Below, one piece after another: positions 43,414 through 51,300 of a stretch of DNA of 64,000 nucleotides. Where the stretch lies: contig NZ_SSXE01000087.1 of NCBI RefSeq assembly GCF_021699195.1, forward strand, positions 1-64,000, written 5' to 3'. Below the pieces are notes generated by a model, which searched no databases, was not told the origin of the DNA, and saw only the letters and a program-made list of their open reading frames with translations. How positions within the stretch are numbered: the stretch's first letter is position 1; each line of letters opens with the position of its first letter. The translations under genes and the position numbers were made by a program. Source of the stretch: Nonomuraea sp. MG754425 (GTDB lineage: Bacteria > Actinomycetota > Actinomycetes > Streptosporangiales > Streptosporangiaceae).

Positions 43414-44214
43414 TCAGGAATGGCCGAGCTCTTCGGAGGCCGATTCGTCGACCGAACCCGCCTCCTCCTCCATCAGGTCGTATCCGAGATCGTCGAGGAT
43501 CGGGATGGCCTGCTCGACGGGCGGCGGCTGCACGGCGGCCTCGGAATGGGCGCCGCAGCCGTGGTCGGCGGCGACGACCTTGCCGTCGTCGGGGGCGTAC
43601 TCGTTAGTGCAGACCCCGAACATCTGCCGCAAGCCCCCCGCCAGCAGCCAGTAAAAGCCGCAGGTGGAACATTGCGCGGGAGCGGCGTGTGCGATCGGCG
43701 TATGTGGCCCGTGCTCGCCCGAGTGCCAGCGTCTGGCCGCTCGGTCCTTGCCAATGACCGAGAGCACACGGGCTCGGCCCAGGCCGTACTCGAAAACCGC
43801 CTGATGGTCGGCGTCGTCGTCGGTCTCGGTGAAACCCGGCGCGAGCCTGTCGTCATCTTCCGCGGTCGGCAGCAGGTCGCCCACGCCCAGGTCGCCGGGG
43901 CGCAGCCGCTCGCTCCACGGCAGCCACTCGGGCGCCAGCAGCGCACCGGAGCCGGGTAGCAGGACCGCCTCGCTGACCGTGACCTTCTTCGCGCGCGAGG
44001 CGCGCGTCACGGTGACGGCCCAGCGCCAGCCGCGATAGGCCCGATCCTGGCAGGTGAAGTAGTGGGTGACGATCCGGTCGCCTTCGCTCTCGAAACCGAG
44101 GTGCTCGCCGGGCCCACCCGGACGCGCGAGCTCCTCGGCCGCGGCGCGGGCCAGATCGACCGCGGCGACACAGGCCTGATCGGGAGCGGAGACGCGGGCC
44201 CTGGTGCGGCTCAT
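43414..44214 (-). CDS. DUF3027 protein with a cysteine cluster
   Basis: 266-residue soluble protein of the actinobacterial DUF3027 family. The N-terminal half has HYFTCQDRAYRGWRWAVTVTR and WLPWSERLRPGDLGVGDLLPT. The C-terminal third has four cysteines in CSTCGFYWLLAGGLRQMFGVC and DHGCGAHSE that look like a zinc-binding treble clef. The tail is acidic. The ATG at 44214 has GGAGG 7 nt upstream; an ATG 48 nt earlier has none. Likely co-transcribed with the sacsin-type ATPase. The function of DUF3027 is not known. Confidence 0.87.
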   Translation of the reverse strand: MSRTRARVSAPDQACVAAVDLARAAAEELARPGGPGEHLGFESEGDRIVTHYFTCQDRAYRGWRWAVTVTRASRAKKVTVSEAVLLPGSGALLAPEWLPWSERLRPGDLGVGDLLPTAEDDDRLAPGFTETDDDADHQAVFEYGLGRARVLSVIGKDRAARRWHSGEHGPHTPIAHAAPAQCSTCGFYWLLAGGLRQMFGVCTNEYAPDDGKVVAADHGCGAHSEAAVQPPPVEQAIPILDDLGYDLMEEEAGSVDESASEELGHS

Positions 44215-44340
44215 CGGGCCGCCTCCGCCGAAAGGTGCTGTTCGCTCACACTTCATTCTCACCCATCACAGGACCTGCGGGACCCACAACGGCCGATCCC
44301 CCGCTGAGAACCTGGGCCGGATCGGGTAAGACTGGTAGTC

Positions 44341-46011
44341 GTGGAGGGCGGCTGGGAGCGGGCGCGCCAGATCTCCCGGCGGGTGGCGCACGGCGCCGCC
44401 GACGCCGGACGCGCGACCGTGCGCGCCGGCAAGGCCACGGTCAACGGCACCACCAGGGCGGGCAAGGCCACCGCCGGCGGCGCGCGGAAGGTCGGCCAGG
44501 CCACCCGCAGGCTCACGTACGCGGGCGGAGCGGGCCGCACCGGGCTCGGCCGGCTGATCGAGCTGTCGGCCGGCAACAGCGCCTGCGACGCGCTGGTCAC
44601 GGTGGCGCTGGCCAGCACCGTGTTCTTCGGGGTTCCGGTGGGCGAGGCACGCGGCTCGGTGGCCCTTTACCTCGTCATCACGATGTTGCCGTTCGCGCTG
44701 CTGGCGCCGTTCGTGGGGCCGATACTCGACCGGTTCAGGTCGGGCCGCCGGTACGTGATGGCGGGCACGCTGTTCGGGCGCGGCCTGCTGTGCTTCGCCA
44801 TGGCGGCGGCCGTGGGGCCCGGCGACCTGCCGACGTTGTTCATCGGGGCGCTGGGCGTGCTGGTGTTGTCGAAGTCGTACAACGTGTCGCGGGCGGCGAT
44901 CATGCCGAGCGTGTTGCCCGCGGACATCACGCTGGTGTCGGCGAACGCGCGGGTGGCGCTGTTCACGCTGGTCTCGGCCGGGGTGGCGGTGCCGCTCGGC
45001 GCGGGCCTGACCGCGTGGCTGGGCAGCGCGGTGGTGCTGCGCGTGGCCATGGTCGGCTTCCTGCTGCTCGGCGTCGCCGCCGTCCGCCTGCCGCGCCACG
45101 TCGACTCCCCCGACATGGAGGAGGAGGGCGCGGCCCCGCGCTGGCGCACCCTGCTCAAGGTGGGGCCCACGGTGGCCGAGGCGGTCTGGGCGAACGTGGC
45201 CGTCCGCGTGTTCTCCGGGTTCCTGCTGTTCTTCCTGTTGTTCCTGGTGCAGGACGAGGCGGTGCCGTGGCTGGCGTCCGCCGAGCCGTGGGCGCGCGAC
45301 CCGTTCTTCGACATCCCCAAGACGATCGCGCTGCTGGCGGGCGCGGCCGGGCTGGGCGGCCTGGCCGGGGCGGTGGTGGCGAACTGGACGCGCAACCACG
45401 CGCCGCAGCTCATCGTGCTGGCCACGCTGGCCCTGACCGTGACGACCGCCATCATCACCGCGATCTTCTTCGGGGTCTGGACGGCGCTGGCCATCTCGCT
45501 GGTCGCGGCCTTCTCCCAGGAGTTGGGGAAGCTGGCGCTCGACGCGATCGTGCAGCGGGAGATCGGCGAGGAGGTGCGCTCGTCCACCTTCGGCGTGGTG
45601 GAGGCCGTGCTCCAGCTCGCCTGGGTGTTCGGCGGGCTGGTCGGGCTGGTGCTCTCGCTCACCGGCAGCAGCCTGGCGGGGCTGATCACGCTGGCGGCGG
45701 CGCTGACGGCCGCGCTCGGGTGGCTGCTGGTCGCGAGGATACGGCGGGTGCGGGCCGCCAGGGCCGAGGTGCGCCGCCGCCGCGCGGAGCCCGGCGGCTA
45801 CGGCGAGGCCGCCGCGCACGCCGAGCCGGGCGCGCACGAGGAGCCCGCCGAGCCCGCCGAGCAGCGGGCGGACACGCTCGACCCCACCCAGCCCCTCACC
45901 AGGGCTTGGGCTTGGCCAGCGTGGGCGGCTGCTCCAGGATCCGCACCGAGAGCGCCTGCTGCCCCCTGCGTCCTTCGGCCACGCCGAACTCGACCTTCTG
46001 TCCGGGCTTGA
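44341..46011 (+). CDS. MFS-type membrane transporter with an N-terminal Gly/Ala/Lys extension
   Basis: 556-residue protein. About 75 residues of basic low-complexity sequence (units such as RAGKAT, TRAGKAT, ARKVGQAT) precede a twelve-helix major facilitator core (LYLVITMLPFALLAPFVGPILDRFRSGRR at loop 2-3). The C-terminal tail is acidic, with repeats of EPAEPAE. The frame has no stop until 46011 and so runs 116 nt antisense through the cold-shock gene. The last ~38 residues are therefore doubtful. GTG start without a clear ribosome-binding site. Divergent from DUF3027. Confidence 0.8.
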   Translation: MEGGWERARQISRRVAHGAADAGRATVRAGKATVNGTTRAGKATAGGARKVGQATRRLTYAGGAGRTGLGRLIELSAGNSACDALVTVALASTVFFGVPVGEARGSVALYLVITMLPFALLAPFVGPILDRFRSGRRYVMAGTLFGRGLLCFAMAAAVGPGDLPTLFIGALGVLVLSKSYNVSRAAIMPSVLPADITLVSANARVALFTLVSAGVAVPLGAGLTAWLGSAVVLRVAMVGFLLLGVAAVRLPRHVDSPDMEEEGAAPRWRTLLKVGPTVAEAVWANVAVRVFSGFLLFFLLFLVQDEAVPWLASAEPWARDPFFDIPKTIALLAGAAGLGGLAGAVVANWTRNHAPQLIVLATLALTVTTAIITAIFFGVWTALAISLVAAFSQELGKLALDAIVQREIGEEVRSSTFGVVEAVLQLAWVFGGLVGLVLSLTGSSLAGLITLAAALTAALGWLLVARIRRVRAARAEVRRRRAEPGGYGEAAAHAEPGAHEEPAEPAEQRADTLDPTQPLTRAWAWPAWAAAPGSAPRAPAAPCVLRPRRTRPSVRA

Positions 46012-46129
46012 GCACACCGGCATCGGCGGGCAGCGCGGATGAATGGACGAAGACCTCACCGCCGTCGTCGCGGGTGAGGAAGCCGAAACCCTTGTCGGCG
46101 TCGTACCACTTGACCTTGCCACTCGGCAC
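45896..46129 (-). CDS. Cold-shock domain protein
   Basis: 77-residue nucleic-acid chaperone with a single OB-fold. It starts with SGKVKWYDADKGFGFLTRDDGGEVFVHSSAL, which contains RNP1 (KGFGF) and RNP2 (VFVH). A short basic/proline tail (LEQPPTLAKPKPW) extends beyond the usual 66-67 residues. GTG start with GAGG 7 nt upstream. Its last 116 nt overlap the convergent MFS frame. It is one of two cold-shock genes in this window. Confidence 0.93.
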   Translation of the reverse strand: MPSGKVKWYDADKGFGFLTRDDGGEVFVHSSALPADAGVLKPGQKVEFGVAEGRRGQQALSVRILEQPPTLAKPKPW

Positions 46130-46222
46130 AGGAGGACCTCGTTCAAACAGTCGAGAAGAAGGATGGCTGGAAGTAGGTTATGCCCCGCGAAGCCCGGGGG
46201 CGACCGGGTAAATAGGGGACAA

Positions 46223-46843
46223 TTACCGAAGTGCATCGTGCTCTCGCCAACCGCTGAACCAGGCGGCGAATTCGGTCAGGTCGTCCAGCGCCACATCCGC
46301 TCCGTGCTCACGCAGCTCTCCCACCGTGTAAGGGCCTGTCGCGACTGTCACGCTCACGGCGCCGCCGGCGCGGGCCGCCTGGATGTCCGCTACATGGTCA
46401 CCAACATAAGCCGCCGCGCCGAAGCGCGCGAGTGCCGATCCTTTGTCCGCGCCGAAAACCGAGCCGACCACTTCGTCCACATCCAGCCCGAGTGCCGTGA
46501 CCGTGCCTCTCGCGTCACGCACGTTCTTGCCTGTCACCACGATGACCCCGCCCCCGGCCCGGCGTACGGCGTCGATGGCGGCGTGCGCGCCGGCCATGGC
46601 GGTGTGTGCCGGAACCCCCAATTTCGGATATATCTCGCGATACAGGTCCGCGGCCGCTTCGATCCGCTCCGACGGCAGCCAGTTGGCCAGCTCCGTCTCC
46701 AGCGGCGGCCCCAGCCGGTCCACGATCGCCGCACTGTCAAATGGCACGTCCAATCGCACGGACAGCTCGTCGTAAACGGCCGCGATGCCCGTCCGCGTGT
46801 CCGCCAAAGTCATGTCAAGGTCGAATCCCACCGAAGTCACCAC
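46223..46843 (-). CDS. HAD-superfamily phosphatase (phosphoglycolate phosphatase-like)
   Basis: 206-residue hydrolase with the HAD motifs: I, FDLDMTLADT at 7-16 (nucleophile Asp8, acid Asp10); II, VVTGK near 101-105 with Thr; III, the Lys of ADKGSAL; IV, YVGDHVADIQAA near 156-167. The helical cap between motifs I and II is of the C1 type. GTG start; a second GTG follows directly. Small phosphorylated metabolites are the likely substrates. It is divergent from the 37-codon ORF at 46944. Confidence 0.88.
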   Translation of the reverse strand: MVTSVGFDLDMTLADTRTGIAAVYDELSVRLDVPFDSAAIVDRLGPPLETELANWLPSERIEAAADLYREIYPKLGVPAHTAMAGAHAAIDAVRRAGGGVIVVTGKNVRDARGTVTALGLDVDEVVGSVFGADKGSALARFGAAAYVGDHVADIQAARAGGAVSVTVATGPYTVGELREHGADVALDDLTEFAAWFSGWREHDALR

Positions 46844-46943
46844 AGGTGCAGGATGCCAAACGCGCCCCTCACTCGCGTAACCGCCCTTGTTCCGCGGGCG
46901 CGGGAATGGGAAGAAAGGAATTACTTATCGGAGAGGAGCGGCT

Positions 46944-47057
46944 GTGACCGACACCCCCCAACCGCCTTCCGCGCCGCCCAGGCCCGCGGACCGGCTCGTC
47001 GCCTCCTCGGCGCGCCGCGTCCGCACCGTCCGGCCCTGCCGGGCGGGCGGGTGGTGA
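46944..47057 (+). CDS. 37-codon ORF coupled to the downstream membrane protein
   Basis: The GTG at 46944 has an excellent ribosome-binding site, GGAGAGGAG at 46930-46938. The product begins MTDTPQPPSAPPRPADRL, is rich in Pro, Arg and Ala, and ends CRAGGW. Its TGA overlaps the GTG of the next gene as GTGA, a pattern of translational coupling. The downstream gene itself has only a weak ribosome-binding site. It could be a true small protein, a leader peptide, or the shifted N-terminus of one longer protein. I recognise no family. Confidence 0.5.
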   Translation: MTDTPQPPSAPPRPADRLVASSARRVRTVRPCRAGGW

Positions 47058-47350
47058 GCACCTGGCGGCGCGCGGTCATGGCCCTGGCGGGGCTGGTGCG
47101 GCTGGTCTCCCGGGTGGCCGCGCTCGCCGTGCTGCTCCACGCGCTGTTCACGGTGTTCAGGGCCAACCCGGCCAACGTCTGGTACCAGCACGTGGAGACG
47201 CTCGCCTCGTGGTCGTCGCTTGGCCTGGCCAACCTGTTCCAGCTCGCCGACCCGCGCTGGACGGCGCTGGTCAACTACGGGCTCGCCGCCGTCGTCTGGC
47301 TGGCCGTCGGCTCGGCTCTGGCGAGCCTGATCCGTCGTGCCGCCTCGTAA
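47054..47350 (+). CDS. Small membrane protein conserved in actinomycetes
   Basis: 98-residue protein with two membrane segments, VMALAGLVRLVSRVAALAVLLHALFTVF and LVNYGLAAVVWLAVGSALASLI. A polar middle (RANPANVWYQHVETLASWSSLGLANLFQLADPRW) recalls a family I have seen in other actinomycetes (ANPAN, LxxLFxxxD, NYGxAAxxWL). Function unknown. GTG at 47054 overlaps the stop of the 37-codon ORF; GTG at 47051 is adjacent. The TetR gene follows 34 nt downstream. Confidence 0.72.
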   Translation: MSTWRRAVMALAGLVRLVSRVAALAVLLHALFTVFRANPANVWYQHVETLASWSSLGLANLFQLADPRWTALVNYGLAAVVWLAVGSALASLIRRAAS

Positions 47351-47384
47351 CGATTACTCTCCTTACGGAGGTATCAGCGTAGAT

Positions 47385-48002
47385 ATGAGCAGATCGACCC
47401 GTGAGCGGATCATCGACGAGGCCCTGAGGCTCTTCGCCGAACGGGGCTACTCCGCCACGTCCGTGGCCGAGATCGAGGCCGCCTCAGGCCTTTCTCCCGG
47501 CGCAGGAGGGCTCTACCGGCACTTCAAGTCCAAGTACGAGGTGCTGGCCGCCGCCATCAACGAGCACGCCAGCCGCACCAGGGTCCAGGTGGCCGAGAGC
47601 CTGTCCGCGCTGAGCACCATGGAGGCGTCGGTCGACCTGGAGGAGCGCCTGTCCCACGTGTGCCGGGCGGGCCTGGCCAAGGTCCGCGAGGAGTCCGAGC
47701 TGACCCGGGTGTTCTTCCGCGACCTGAGCCAGTTCCCCGAACTGGTCGCGGTGGTGCGCGAAGGGCTGCTGCAGCCGATGTTCGACGCCATCGTGACCTG
47801 GTTCCAGGCGCAGCCCGAGTACCGCAACGCCGAGCTCGACTGGACCGGCATCGCCGCCGTGCTCGGGGGCTCTGTGGTGCACTACCGGCTGTTCCAGGAG
47901 ACCGTGGGCGAGTTGCCGGGGCACGCGGAGAAGGACCAGTTCGTGACCGCCTGGGTACGCCTGGCGATCGGCCTGCTGCCCAGCCCCGCGCCGGTCAGTT
48001 GA
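47385..48002 (+). CDS. TetR family transcriptional regulator
   Basis: 205-residue repressor-type regulator. The N-terminal helix-turn-helix is TRERIIDEALRLFAERGYSATSVAEIEAASGLSPGAGGLYRHFKSKYEVLAAAI (residues 5-58). The remaining all-helical ligand and dimer domain includes LTRVFFRDLSQFPELVAVV. ATG at 47385; GGAGG lies about 12 nt upstream, a long spacing. The target is not evident; the small membrane protein just upstream or the gene's own promoter are candidates. Its stop overlaps the convergent gene by 8 nt. Confidence 0.9.
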   Translation: MSRSTRERIIDEALRLFAERGYSATSVAEIEAASGLSPGAGGLYRHFKSKYEVLAAAINEHASRTRVQVAESLSALSTMEASVDLEERLSHVCRAGLAKVREESELTRVFFRDLSQFPELVAVVREGLLQPMFDAIVTWFQAQPEYRNAELDWTGIAAVLGGSVVHYRLFQETVGELPGHAEKDQFVTAWVRLAIGLLPSPAPVS

Positions 48003-48924
48003 GGTCGAGCAGCCGGTAGGCCAGCCACACGACGCCCACCGCCGTACCGATCATGAACATGGTGCCGCTGACGTCGAAGAACTGCTGGACGAACGCCTGT
48101 GCCCCGGCCTCGAACCCGACCCGCAGGCCGCCGATGAGCACCCCGCCCACCGAGTAGCCGAGCAGCGGCGCGCCGATCCCGGCAAATTTGTCGCGCACGT
48201 TCCACGCGTCGCTGAACAGCACCAGCGCCGCACCGGCCGCCCACGCCACCAGGGGCACCTCGAAGATCGCCAGCGGCGCCAGGTCGATCGGCACCAGCAG
48301 CGCGGCCAGCACCAGGATCACCATGGCGGCCACGTCACGGGGGTGCTCCTTGACGATGGTCCTGGCGTCCCTGCCGCCGGTGGCCATCGGGTTTGCGGTG
48401 GACATGGCCGCCCTGCGCAGCCCCGCGAACGGCAGCCCCCGGCCCGGCCGCCGGTCCAGCCGGCCCCGCGCGAGCCGCCGGTGCGCGTGGACGCCGGCCG
48501 GGGCGTCACGGTCGTCCACGATGGCGGGGAAGCGCCGCGTCGCCCCCGGGCCCCGCACCGCCGCCGGCGCGCCCGCGGCGGCCGGCCCGGCGGACACCAC
48601 GTCACCTGCGGACACCGTGTTCGCGGCAGACACCGCGTCCGCGGCAGAAGGCGTGTCCCCCGCGAGCGCCGTGTCCCGCGCGGTGGGGACGCCCTGCCCG
48701 GCCAGCCGCCGGGCCTCGCGCTCGACCAGCTCGACCGGATCGCCGAAGCGGGCCAGCACCTTCGCCACCTCGCGGGCGTCCTGGCTGCCGCGCCGCTCGG
48801 CCTCGACCCTGGCCCGCAGGCGTCCGGCGAAGTCGAGCCGCTGGTCGGCCCTCAGCACCCCGTGGGCGGCGTCGGCCGCCTTGGAGACATAGTTCAGTAC
48901 GAGCTGGTCCGCGCGCTCTATCAC
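47995..48924 (-). CDS. Membrane protein with an N-terminal helical domain and 6-residue repeats
   Basis: 309-residue protein. The N-terminal ~75 residues (VIERADQLVLNYVSKAADAAHGVL, RLDFAGRLRARVEAER, VAKVLARFGDPVELVEREARR) resemble HAAS-type helical domains of actinobacterial membrane regulators. A low-complexity hexapeptide repeat (SAADAV, SAANTV, SAGDVV) follows, then an Arg-rich linker. Four C-terminal membrane helices start at VAAMVILVLAALLVPIDLAPL. The GTG at 48924 is preferred because the alternative ATG at 48957 would leave 3 nt to the divergent start. Function unknown. Confidence 0.7.
   Translation of the reverse strand: MIERADQLVLNYVSKAADAAHGVLRADQRLDFAGRLRARVEAERRGSQDAREVAKVLARFGDPVELVEREARRLAGQGVPTARDTALAGDTPSAADAVSAANTVSAGDVVSAGPAAAGAPAAVRGPGATRRFPAIVDDRDAPAGVHAHRRLARGRLDRRPGRGLPFAGLRRAAMSTANPMATGGRDARTIVKEHPRDVAAMVILVLAALLVPIDLAPLAIFEVPLVAWAAGAALVLFSDAWNVRDKFAGIGAPLLGYSVGGVLIGGLRVGFEAGAQAFVQQFFDVSGTMFMIGTAVGVVWLAYRLLDLN
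48590..48679. repeat. Five imperfect 18-bp tandem repeats in the membrane-protein gene
   Basis: Units begin at 48590, 48608, 48626, 48644 and 48662. The first two share GCGGACACC, and the third is GCAGACACC followed by GCGTCCGCG. The unit is six codons, so copy number can change without shifting the frame. Confidence 0.75.
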
Positions 48925-48960
48925 GCCTAGCCATGCTGCCTCAATCAGGGGGGACATACC

Positions 48961-51300
48961 ATGGCAACGATGGAGTTCACGGAGTGGATCAGGGGGCGCA
49001 CCGACGAACAGCTACGGGCGCTCGTCTCCGCGCGTCCCGAGTTGATCACTCCGGTGCCCGCGCATCTGGAGGGCCTCGCCTCGCGGGCCGCCAGTCCTTC
49101 GGCGATCGGCAGGGTGCTCGACCGGCTCGACCGGTTCACGCTGGCCGTCGTGGAGACGCTGGCGGTGCGGGAGGAGCCGATCGCGAAGGGCGCGCTGCTC
49201 GACCTCGTCGGCAGGGCGCTGGCCGGCCCCGGCCCCGAGCCCGCGCTCTCCGCCGCACTCGACCGGCTGCGTGACCTGGCCCTGGTCTACGGGCCCGACG
49301 ACGCGCTGGAGCTGGGCCCCGGCGTACGCAAGGTGCTCGACGACCCGGCCGGGCTCGGCCCGCGCGCGCTCGACGCCTTCCGCCACCACCCGCCCGAACA
49401 GCTCGACGAGATGGCCGACGACGTCGTCCCCGGCACCCCGGGCTCCGGCAAGGAGCGCCTGGCCGCGGCGCTGGCCGAGCCCGCCGCCCTGATCGCGTCC
49501 GTCTCGCCCGAGGCGCGGGGCGCGCTCGACCAGCTCGTCTGGGGCCCGCCGGCGGGCCGTGTGCCCAACGCCAGACGCGAGGTGCGGGTGGCCTCGGCCC
49601 GGTCCCCCATCGAGGAACTGCTCGCGCGCGGCCTGCTGGCGGCCACCGGCGAGGAGAGCGTGACACTGCCCCGCGAGGTCGGCCTCCACCTGCGCGGCGG
49701 CCGGGTGCACCGCGACCTGCCGGCCGAGCCGCCGCCGCTGGAGGGCACCGCCCGCGACCGGAAACTGGCCGACCGCACGGCGGCGGGGCAGGCGTTCTCG
49801 TTCGTCCGGGCCGTCGAGGAGCTGTGCGAGCGGTGGAGCATCGAGCCGCCGGGCGTGCTGCGCACCGGCGGGCTGGGCGTGCGCGACCTGAAACGCGCGG
49901 CGGGCGAGCTCGACCTGCCGGAGTGGGTGGCGGCGCTGGTGATCGAGGTCGCGCACGCGGCCGGGCTCGTCGCGGCGGGCGGCGGCGTCGACGGCGAGTG
50001 GCTGCCGACCTCGGGCTACGACCTGTGGCGGGTCAGGTCCACCGCCGACCGGTGGACGACACTGGCGGCCACCTGGCTGCACATGGACCGGGTGCCCGGC
50101 CTGGTCGGCGACCGCGACGAACGCGACAGGCCGCTCAACGCGCTGCACACCGACCTGCGCCGCTCCTCCGCTCCGGGGGTGCGGGCGGTCACGCTGGGCG
50201 TGCTGGCCACGGTGCCGGGGCTGGCGCCGAAACGTGACTCCGTGCTGGAACGGCTGGCGTGGGAGCAGCCGCGCCATCGCGGGCCGCTGCGCGAGCAGCT
50301 CATCGACTTCACGCTGCGGGAGGCCGAGCAGGTCGGCGTGACCGGGCTGGGCGCGCTGTCCGGGCACGGCCGGGCGCTGGTCGAGGGCGGCGAGGCGGCC
50401 AAGACGCTGGCGCCGCTGCTGCCCGAGCCCGTCGATCACGTGCTGCTGCAGGCCGACCTCACCGCCGTCGCGCCCGGCCCGCTCACGAGCGAGCTCAACC
50501 GCTGGATGACGCTCACCGCCGACGTCGAGTCGAAGGGCGGGGCCACGGTCTACCGGTTCAGCGAGAGCTCGATCCGGCGCGCGCTCGACGCGGGCCACGG
50601 CGGCGAGGAGCTGGTGTCGATGCTGGCCCGGCACTCGGCCACGCCGATGCCGCAGGCGCTGTCGTACCTGGTGACCGACGTGGCCAGGCGGCACGGGCGG
50701 ATCCGGGTGGGCACCGCGAGCGCGTACGTGCGCTGCGACGACCCCGCGCTGCTCGACCAGATCACCGCCGACCGCCGCTCGGCCGCGCTGCGGCTGCGCC
50801 GGCTGGCCCCGACCGTCATCGCCTCCCGCTCGTCCAGGGCGGCGCTGGTCGACTCGTTGCGGGCCATGGGGTACGCCCCGGTCGCCGAGTCGCTCGACGG
50901 CGACGTGATCATCTCCCAACTGGAGAGCCGCCGCACCGAGGGGGTCGCCCCGGCGCGGGCCGTGGCCTCGTCCAGCGGTCTCGACCCCGAGGTCGCGGCG
51001 GCGGCCGTACGCGCGCTGCGGGCCGGCGACGCCGCCCACCTGGCCAGGCGGGAGCCGGTGGACGCCCCCGCCGGGCAGGTGCCGCGCGGGCCCGCCACAG
51101 CCACCATCACGGCGTTGCAGGACGCGATCAAGCAGGGCGTGCGGGTGTGGATCGGCTACCTCGACTCGCAGGGCAACGCCACCTCACGCATCCTGGAGCC
51201 GGCCCGGATGGAGGGCGGCTACCTGACCGCGTACGACGAGACCAGGGCCGCCGTGCACCGCTTCGCCCTGCACCGCATCACCGGCGTGGCAGGTCTCTGA
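48961..51300 (+). CDS. XPB-associated helicase-domain protein (Rv0862c-like) with C-terminal WYL-like domain
   Basis: 779-residue protein matching the long actinobacterial family found beside XPB helicase genes (M. tuberculosis Rv0862c next to Rv0861c). The N-terminal part is helical (TEWIRGRTDEQLRALVSARPEL) with winged-helix-like segments. The central part has HVLLQADLTAVAPGPLTSELNRWM and VTDVARRHGRIRVGTASAYVRCDDPALLDQI, typical of helicase-associated regions; there is no Walker A. The last 60 residues (AIKQGVRVWIGYLDSQGNATSRILEPARM) form a WYL-like fold. ATG with GGGGGGA about 7 nt upstream. Probably works in DNA repair with the XPB gene at 55053. The 3' end overlaps the convergent gene by 23 nt. 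Confidence 0.85.
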   Translation: MATMEFTEWIRGRTDEQLRALVSARPELITPVPAHLEGLASRAASPSAIGRVLDRLDRFTLAVVETLAVREEPIAKGALLDLVGRALAGPGPEPALSAALDRLRDLALVYGPDDALELGPGVRKVLDDPAGLGPRALDAFRHHPPEQLDEMADDVVPGTPGSGKERLAAALAEPAALIASVSPEARGALDQLVWGPPAGRVPNARREVRVASARSPIEELLARGLLAATGEESVTLPREVGLHLRGGRVHRDLPAEPPPLEGTARDRKLADRTAAGQAFSFVRAVEELCERWSIEPPGVLRTGGLGVRDLKRAAGELDLPEWVAALVIEVAHAAGLVAAGGGVDGEWLPTSGYDLWRVRSTADRWTTLAATWLHMDRVPGLVGDRDERDRPLNALHTDLRRSSAPGVRAVTLGVLATVPGLAPKRDSVLERLAWEQPRHRGPLREQLIDFTLREAEQVGVTGLGALSGHGRALVEGGEAAKTLAPLLPEPVDHVLLQADLTAVAPGPLTSELNRWMTLTADVESKGGATVYRFSESSIRRALDAGHGGEELVSMLARHSATPMPQALSYLVTDVARRHGRIRVGTASAYVRCDDPALLDQITADRRSAALRLRRLAPTVIASRSSRAALVDSLRAMGYAPVAESLDGDVIISQLESRRTEGVAPARAVASSSGLDPEVAAAAVRALRAGDAAHLARREPVDAPAGQVPRGPATATITALQDAIKQGVRVWIGYLDSQGNATSRILEPARMEGGYLTAYDETRAAVHRFALHRITGVAGL

